Shown here one piece after another: positions 31,190 to 34,594 of a stretch of 34,594 nucleotides of DNA. Numbering within the stretch: position 1 is the stretch's first letter; each line of letters starts with the position of its first letter. A model generated the notes under the pieces. That model was not told where the DNA came from. It saw nothing but the letters and a program-made list of their open reading frames with translations, and ran no database searches. Source of the stretch: Alphaproteobacteria bacterium (GTDB lineage: Bacteria > Pseudomonadota > Alphaproteobacteria > Rs-D84); assembly GCA_017616975.1 (NCBI GenBank), contig JAFZXC010000037.1, forward strand, positions 1 to 34,594. The letters are read 5' to 3'. The position numbers were made by a program, and so were the translations under genes.

Positions 31190-31489
31190 ATGGACGACAA
31201 AATCACATACACACCATTTTCACACGGCAATGGTTTTTACGCATATTGTGATGGACACCAAATTGGAAAAATAACATTTATTCGCACAGGCCCCAATGCA
31301 GTTATTATTGACCATACCGAAGTCGATGATAAATATCAAAATAGCGACGTTGAATTAAACCTTGTTCGGTGCGTATGCAGACTTGCCCGGGAACAGCATC
31401 GCAATGTATTACCCATTTGTCCCATTGCACGCAATATGTTTATTCGATACCCAGAATTTGACGACGTACGAATGCTTCGCACCCGATAA
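31190..31489 (+). CDS. Small GNAT-like acetyltransferase (NATD1/YjdJ type)
   Basis: A 99-residue minimal GNAT protein. GQIGKITF-like strand residues (HQIGKITFIRTGPNAVIIDH), then TEVDDKYQ and LNLVRCVCRLAREQHRNVLP, followed by CPIARNMFIRYPEFDDV, match the NATD1/YjdJ family (IDHTEV; P-x-CP-x-A-x-x-x-F-x-x-xPE). The substrate is unknown; this family is common and little studied. GGGGA is the ribosome binding site, and a weak TTTATA-N17-TATGAT promoter lies upstream. A terminator shared with proS follows. Confidence 0.8.
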   Translation: MDDKITYTPFSHGNGFYAYCDGHQIGKITFIRTGPNAVIIDHTEVDDKYQNSDVELNLVRCVCRLAREQHRNVLPICPIARNMFIRYPEFDDVRMLRTR

Positions 31490-31519
31490 AAAAAATGGGG
31501 CATCGCCCCATTTTTTATT
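31488..31519. terminator. Bidirectional intrinsic terminator
   Basis: The stem AAAAAATGGGGC/GCCCCATTTTTT with loop ATC overlaps the last bases of both the small GNAT gene (+) and proS (-). Confidence 0.9.
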
Positions 31520-32789
31520 TCAACGCATCAATTGTCTTTATTACATCTGCTATCACAGAATCAACATTAAATGACGACGCAAGAGATGTGGTATCATAGT
31601 TATTTACACGATATTTAACCTCTATTTTGTTATCGGCAAGATTTTTGGCCGAAACAATCAAACGTATCGGTGCAGCAATCAAATCTGCATCTGCAAATTT
31701 TTCACCAGCACGAGCATCCCGATTATCAAGTAACACCTCTATACCATTTGTGCGTAAATCATTATAAATTTGCTCTGCCAATTCGATTGTTTTACCTTCC
31801 TTATCAGCAAGACCGATAACTTCGACAGCAAATGGCGCTGTTTCCATGTTCCAAACGGGCCCATATTCATCTGCACTTTCTTCAATAATCGCCGCCATTG
31901 TACGTCCAACACCAATTCCATAGCATCCCATAATTGGATTCTTGGTTGAACCGTCTGGTGCGGTATAAGTAAGATTCATCGATTCAGAATACTTTGTTCC
32001 CAATTGGAAAATATTACCAATTTCAATACCACGCACAGAACGCATTTTCGCACTACAATGTGGACACTTTTCATTGTCCCCGACGACTTCTTTATTTGCA
32101 TTAAAACCACATTTATCACACAGATAAATAGTATCTTCACCCATTTCGTTAACAAGCTGAAATTCGTGTGCAACACTGCCACCCATGTCGCCAGTAGCAG
32201 ATAACACATGTACAACGTTTTTAAGCCCACAACGACGAAATACATTATGATATGCATTTAAACATCTGTCGTAATACTTTTGTAAATCTTCAACCGTTTC
32301 ATGAAAAGAATAAGCATCTTTCATAATAAACTCACGTGTACGAATAAGGCCTGCACGTGCACGCAATTCATCACGGAATTTTGTTTGAATCTGATACACC
32401 ATGAACGGCATTTGACGATATGTTTCCAAAACACTTTTCACAAAATCAACAACAACTTCTTCGTGCGTTGGGTTCAACACATATTCAACACCTGCACGAC
32501 TTTTAAATTTTGCCAAAACATCAACCTTGTCATAACGGCCACTTTCACGCCAAAGATCTGCTGTTGAAACCACAGGCATCAAAATTTCTTGACCATCAAT
32601 TTTATTCATCTCGTCACGAATGATGTTTTCAATATTTTGAATCACACGCCAACCCAACGGTGAAAAAGTGTATCCACCCTGGAACGTTTGGTGAATATAA
32701 CCACCCTTAATCGCAATTTTGTGTCCACGTGTAGTCGCCCCAGCAACATCACCAATTAAACGCTTTACACATAAATTTTCTATTTTCAT
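31515..32789 (-). CDS. proS: Prolyl-tRNA synthetase, short form without the editing insertion
   Basis: A 424-residue class II synthetase charging tRNA-Pro. Motif 2 region QTKFRDELRARAGLIRTREF, PTHEE (107-111), KDAYSFH and motif 3 GIGVGRTMAA are present, followed by an anticodon-binding domain. Where E. coli ProRS carries a roughly 180-residue editing domain (INS) there is only a short segment with four cysteines, C-x2-C-x14-C-x2-C (224-245), a likely zinc ribbon. Loss of the INS domain is known in alphaproteobacteria, which use separate trans-editing proteins. It is the last gene of olsB-like/olsA-like/proS, starting 11 nt after the acyltransferase stop. Confidence 0.93.
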   Translation of the reverse strand: MKIENLCVKRLIGDVAGATTRGHKIAIKGGYIHQTFQGGYTFSPLGWRVIQNIENIIRDEMNKIDGQEILMPVVSTADLWRESGRYDKVDVLAKFKSRAGVEYVLNPTHEEVVVDFVKSVLETYRQMPFMVYQIQTKFRDELRARAGLIRTREFIMKDAYSFHETVEDLQKYYDRCLNAYHNVFRRCGLKNVVHVLSATGDMGGSVAHEFQLVNEMGEDTIYLCDKCGFNANKEVVGDNEKCPHCSAKMRSVRGIEIGNIFQLGTKYSESMNLTYTAPDGSTKNPIMGCYGIGVGRTMAAIIEESADEYGPVWNMETAPFAVEVIGLADKEGKTIELAEQIYNDLRTNGIEVLLDNRDARAGEKFADADLIAAPIRLIVSAKNLADNKIEVKYRVNNYDTTSLASSFNVDSVIADVIKTIDALK

Positions 32790-32800
32790 TTTTACTTCTC

Positions 32801-33628
32801 TTACTTTGTTGCGTGTTTATCTTTTAATTCCATATATTTTTCAGAAACCATATTGCCAACCTTTTCTGCAATTTGTTTTCTGTTTAAACCCTTTAAATCT
32901 GGCGTGGGCAAGACGGTGAATTCAATCATCATCCCGCCAAGCATCATAACATGATACAGTTGTCCAAATGCACTGCGTTCACGTTCTGCCAACGGCCCCA
33001 TATCCATTTTAGCATTTGAAAAATATGCATAATGATTTGCCATATCTTCGGGCGAAATCACATCACCATTACGGAAACGATAATTCACAACAACCGGTTG
33101 AACAGGTATATCGGTTCCTTCGATAACATTGAACAACGCACTTTTGAACGGTTTTACATATGCGCCATTTGTTGTGGTTCCTTCGGGAAAAACGAAAAGC
33201 GGATATTTTATCGTCGCCAAAGTTTTTTGAACCGTGTTCAATGCAGTTGTCGCCGTTGATGGATTACGATCAACAAAAATCACACCGAATTTTTTTGCGA
33301 CCCAACCAACGATTGGCCAACTGGCAACTTCTTTTTTGGCAATAAGGCTTCCACCAAACGCCACTGGGAACATTGCGATTTCAAATACCGATATATGATT
33401 AGACACAACCAACAACGGTCTGTCTTTGACCAATTTGCCGTGCACACGAACCTTGACACTGGATATAACTTGCAAGAACCACATAAACACACGCATATAT
33501 GCAACCGAAACACGGCCACGGGGCAACAACAGTATTATTGGTGTTTGAACAACAACCATAAACCAAAACAACCCCATGCGAATTCCGCCAGTAATCGTGT
33601 TAAAAATGTTTTGTTTGCGTACCGCCAT
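32801..33628 (-). CDS. PlsC-family 1-acyltransferase, OlsA-like
   Basis: A 275-residue membrane-bound acyltransferase. A hydrophobic N-terminal helix (about 18-36) precedes the PlsC domain: VVSNHISVFEIAMFP (block I), KFGVIFVDRN (block II), FPEGTTTNG (147-155, block III) and VQPVVVNYRF (block IV). Block I is normally HX4D; here it is His78-X4-Glu83. PlsC makes phosphatidic acid; OlsA makes ornithine lipid from lyso-ornithine lipid. Its place 5 nt after an OlsB-like gene favours the OlsA role, but PlsC is not excluded. The start ATG is 33628. Confidence 0.8.
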   Translation of the reverse strand: MAVRKQNIFNTITGGIRMGLFWFMVVVQTPIILLLPRGRVSVAYMRVFMWFLQVISSVKVRVHGKLVKDRPLLVVSNHISVFEIAMFPVAFGGSLIAKKEVASWPIVGWVAKKFGVIFVDRNPSTATTALNTVQKTLATIKYPLFVFPEGTTTNGAYVKPFKSALFNVIEGTDIPVQPVVVNYRFRNGDVISPEDMANHYAYFSNAKMDMGPLAERERSAFGQLYHVMMLGGMMIEFTVLPTPDLKGLNRKQIAEKVGNMVSEKYMELKDKHATK

Positions 33629-33633
33629 ATCAA

Positions 33634-34594
33634 TTATTCCGCATCGTTTTCATTATCTCTGTCTTCGACATATTCGGCATCTTCGGCATCTTCACGCAGG
33701 AAGAATTTGACAACCGAACCCAAAACCTTTAATGGACCGGTCACTGGGAACAAAACAATTTTACCGATTGTTTTAACCGCACCATCATCAATATCCACAT
33801 CTAAATCTTCAAGTGCATTTTCACGACCCAAAAAGTGTTTTTGATATGTTGCACTGATATTTTTTGTCTGCAACGTCACGAACACATCATACGTATTGAA
33901 ATTCTTGTCAACGAAAACCCCCTTACCGAAATCGGCGCCGATACGCAGATACCCCTTGATAAGTGGAGGCATTTGACGCAACGCTTCTTCTTCGTCGACA
34001 AATTCCCGTGGCATAATGTTCATCCGTGCAAGTCCCGGATTAATGCTTTCGTGGAAATTTTCTGTCAACACCGTTGCACGCAACCGAGCCGGTGCCAAAC
34101 GGTTATAATAAAGATATGAAATTGCATGCGCCGACAATCCCGGCTTTTGACCAACCCACGACGCAACACCGAATAGAACACGCACCTTGCGACGTAAAAC
34201 GTATTCCGACAATCCCGCCCAAAGCAGACGCATAACCAATGCATTATCACGATACCGAACATCAACGCATGCACGTGACATTTCAGCAATGTTGCCACGC
34301 ACTTTTTTTATTTTTGAAATGTTATATTCACATTCGGTATAAAAACTGCCCATTTTTTCGGCGGCCGCACGATCAATGATACGATAACAACCGACAACCT
34401 TGCCTTCGTGAAACACCGCCATATATTCAGCAAAACGATCAAAGCCATCGTATTCTTCACGAAGATTTCTTTGTTCTTCGGTTGCAAATGCGCCCTCTTC
34501 TTCACAGAAAACAGCATACCGCAACGCACGAACTTGACGACGTTCTTCTTTGTTTTTGGTTAATCGAACTTCATAATCACGAACCTTGATAGCC
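33634..34594 (-). CDS. OlsB-like N-acyltransferase (GNAT fold), 5' end cut by window edge
   Basis: At least 319 residues are in the window; the frame is open through base 34594, and the true start lies beyond it (the TTG at 34524 is internal). The N-terminal GNAT-like part reads RYAVFCEEEG, YDGFDRFAEYMAVF, VVGCYRII and EMSRACVDVRYRD, which are the marks of the OlsB/hemolysin-type acyltransferase family. The family includes OlsB, which joins a 3-hydroxyacyl chain from ACP to ornithine. The C-terminal end is a charged Glu/Asp-rich tail. Pairing with the OlsA-like gene suggests ornithine-lipid synthesis, which is inference. Confidence 0.78.
   Translation of the reverse strand, partial: AIKVRDYEVRLTKNKEERRQVRALRYAVFCEEEGAFATEEQRNLREEYDGFDRFAEYMAVFHEGKVVGCYRIIDRAAAEKMGSFYTECEYNISKIKKVRGNIAEMSRACVDVRYRDNALVMRLLWAGLSEYVLRRKVRVLFGVASWVGQKPGLSAHAISYLYYNRLAPARLRATVLTENFHESINPGLARMNIMPREFVDEEEALRQMPPLIKGYLRIGADFGKGVFVDKNFNTYDVFVTLQTKNISATYQKHFLGRENALEDLDVDIDDGAVKTIGKIVLFPVTGPLKVLGSVVKFFLREDAEDAEYVEDRDNENDAE

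Overview
The window looks like part of a chromosome from an uncultured, fermentative or anaerobic alphaproteobacterium with an A+T-rich genome. This placement is inference. Supporting signs are a DUF4164-like coiled-coil gene followed by zapA, the lptE-holA gene pair, a short prolyl-tRNA synthetase without the usual editing insertion, an HTH protein of the GLDPTTFNKSKR type, and an olsB/olsA-like pair. Anaerobic life is suggested by an oxygen-independent class III ribonucleotide reductase with its radical-SAM activase, a small two-cluster ferredoxin and an L-lactate dehydrogenase. No phage, transposase, CRISPR array or toxin-antitoxin pair was recognised.

Layout. 1-1.8 kb holds a truncated exported DUF362 protein, a GNAT acetyltransferase, a small membrane protein, a 39-residue LptM-like lipoprotein and tRNA-Leu(UAG). 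1.9-5 kb holds rpmG and the opposing operon DUF4164-like/zapA/parC. 5-6.4 kb encodes an acidic disordered protein and a two-helix membrane protein. 6.4-9.3 kb is the operon lptE-holA-map-radC on the minus strand. 9.4-13.2 kb holds a Cys-rich membrane-anchored protein, an orphan gene and an acyl-CoA synthetase. 13.2-16.5 kb is the anaerobic dNTP operon under NrdR-type boxes. 16.5-18.8 kb holds an HTH regulator, an orphan, a strongly structured non-coding stretch beside tRNA-Ser(UGA), lgt and another orphan. 18.9-21.3 kb holds a Bax-inhibitor-like protein, the ferredoxin and a one-chain glycyl-tRNA synthetase. 21.3-26.1 kb is an envelope block of two beta-barrels, a glycine-zipper secreted protein and a basic orphan. 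26.1-28.4 kb holds a U32 protein and two tandem paralogues of unknown family. 28.5-34.6 kb holds tRNA-Thr(UGU), a cvpA-like gene, a membrane-anchored CPHC thioredoxin-fold protein, ldh, a small GNAT, and the operon olsB-like/olsA-like/proS.

The most striking observation is that class III ribonucleotide reductase is split. The large NrdD chain ends just after its C-terminal metal-binding cluster, and the glycyl-radical loop is a separate 61-residue gene with its own strong ribosome binding site, placed before nrdG. Other points worth a look are two genes whose ATG falls exactly at the predicted transcription start (leaderless mRNAs), a recurrent TGTGATATAAT extended -10 element, a roughly 155-nt region of stacked hairpins next to tRNA-Ser with partial copies of the tRNA 3' end, a glycyl-tRNA synthetase with altered pocket motifs, and an OlsA-like acyltransferase with HX4E in place of HX4D.

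The genes are tightly packed. Stops and starts often overlap by 1-4 nt, and many operons end in GC-rich hairpins that can serve both strands.
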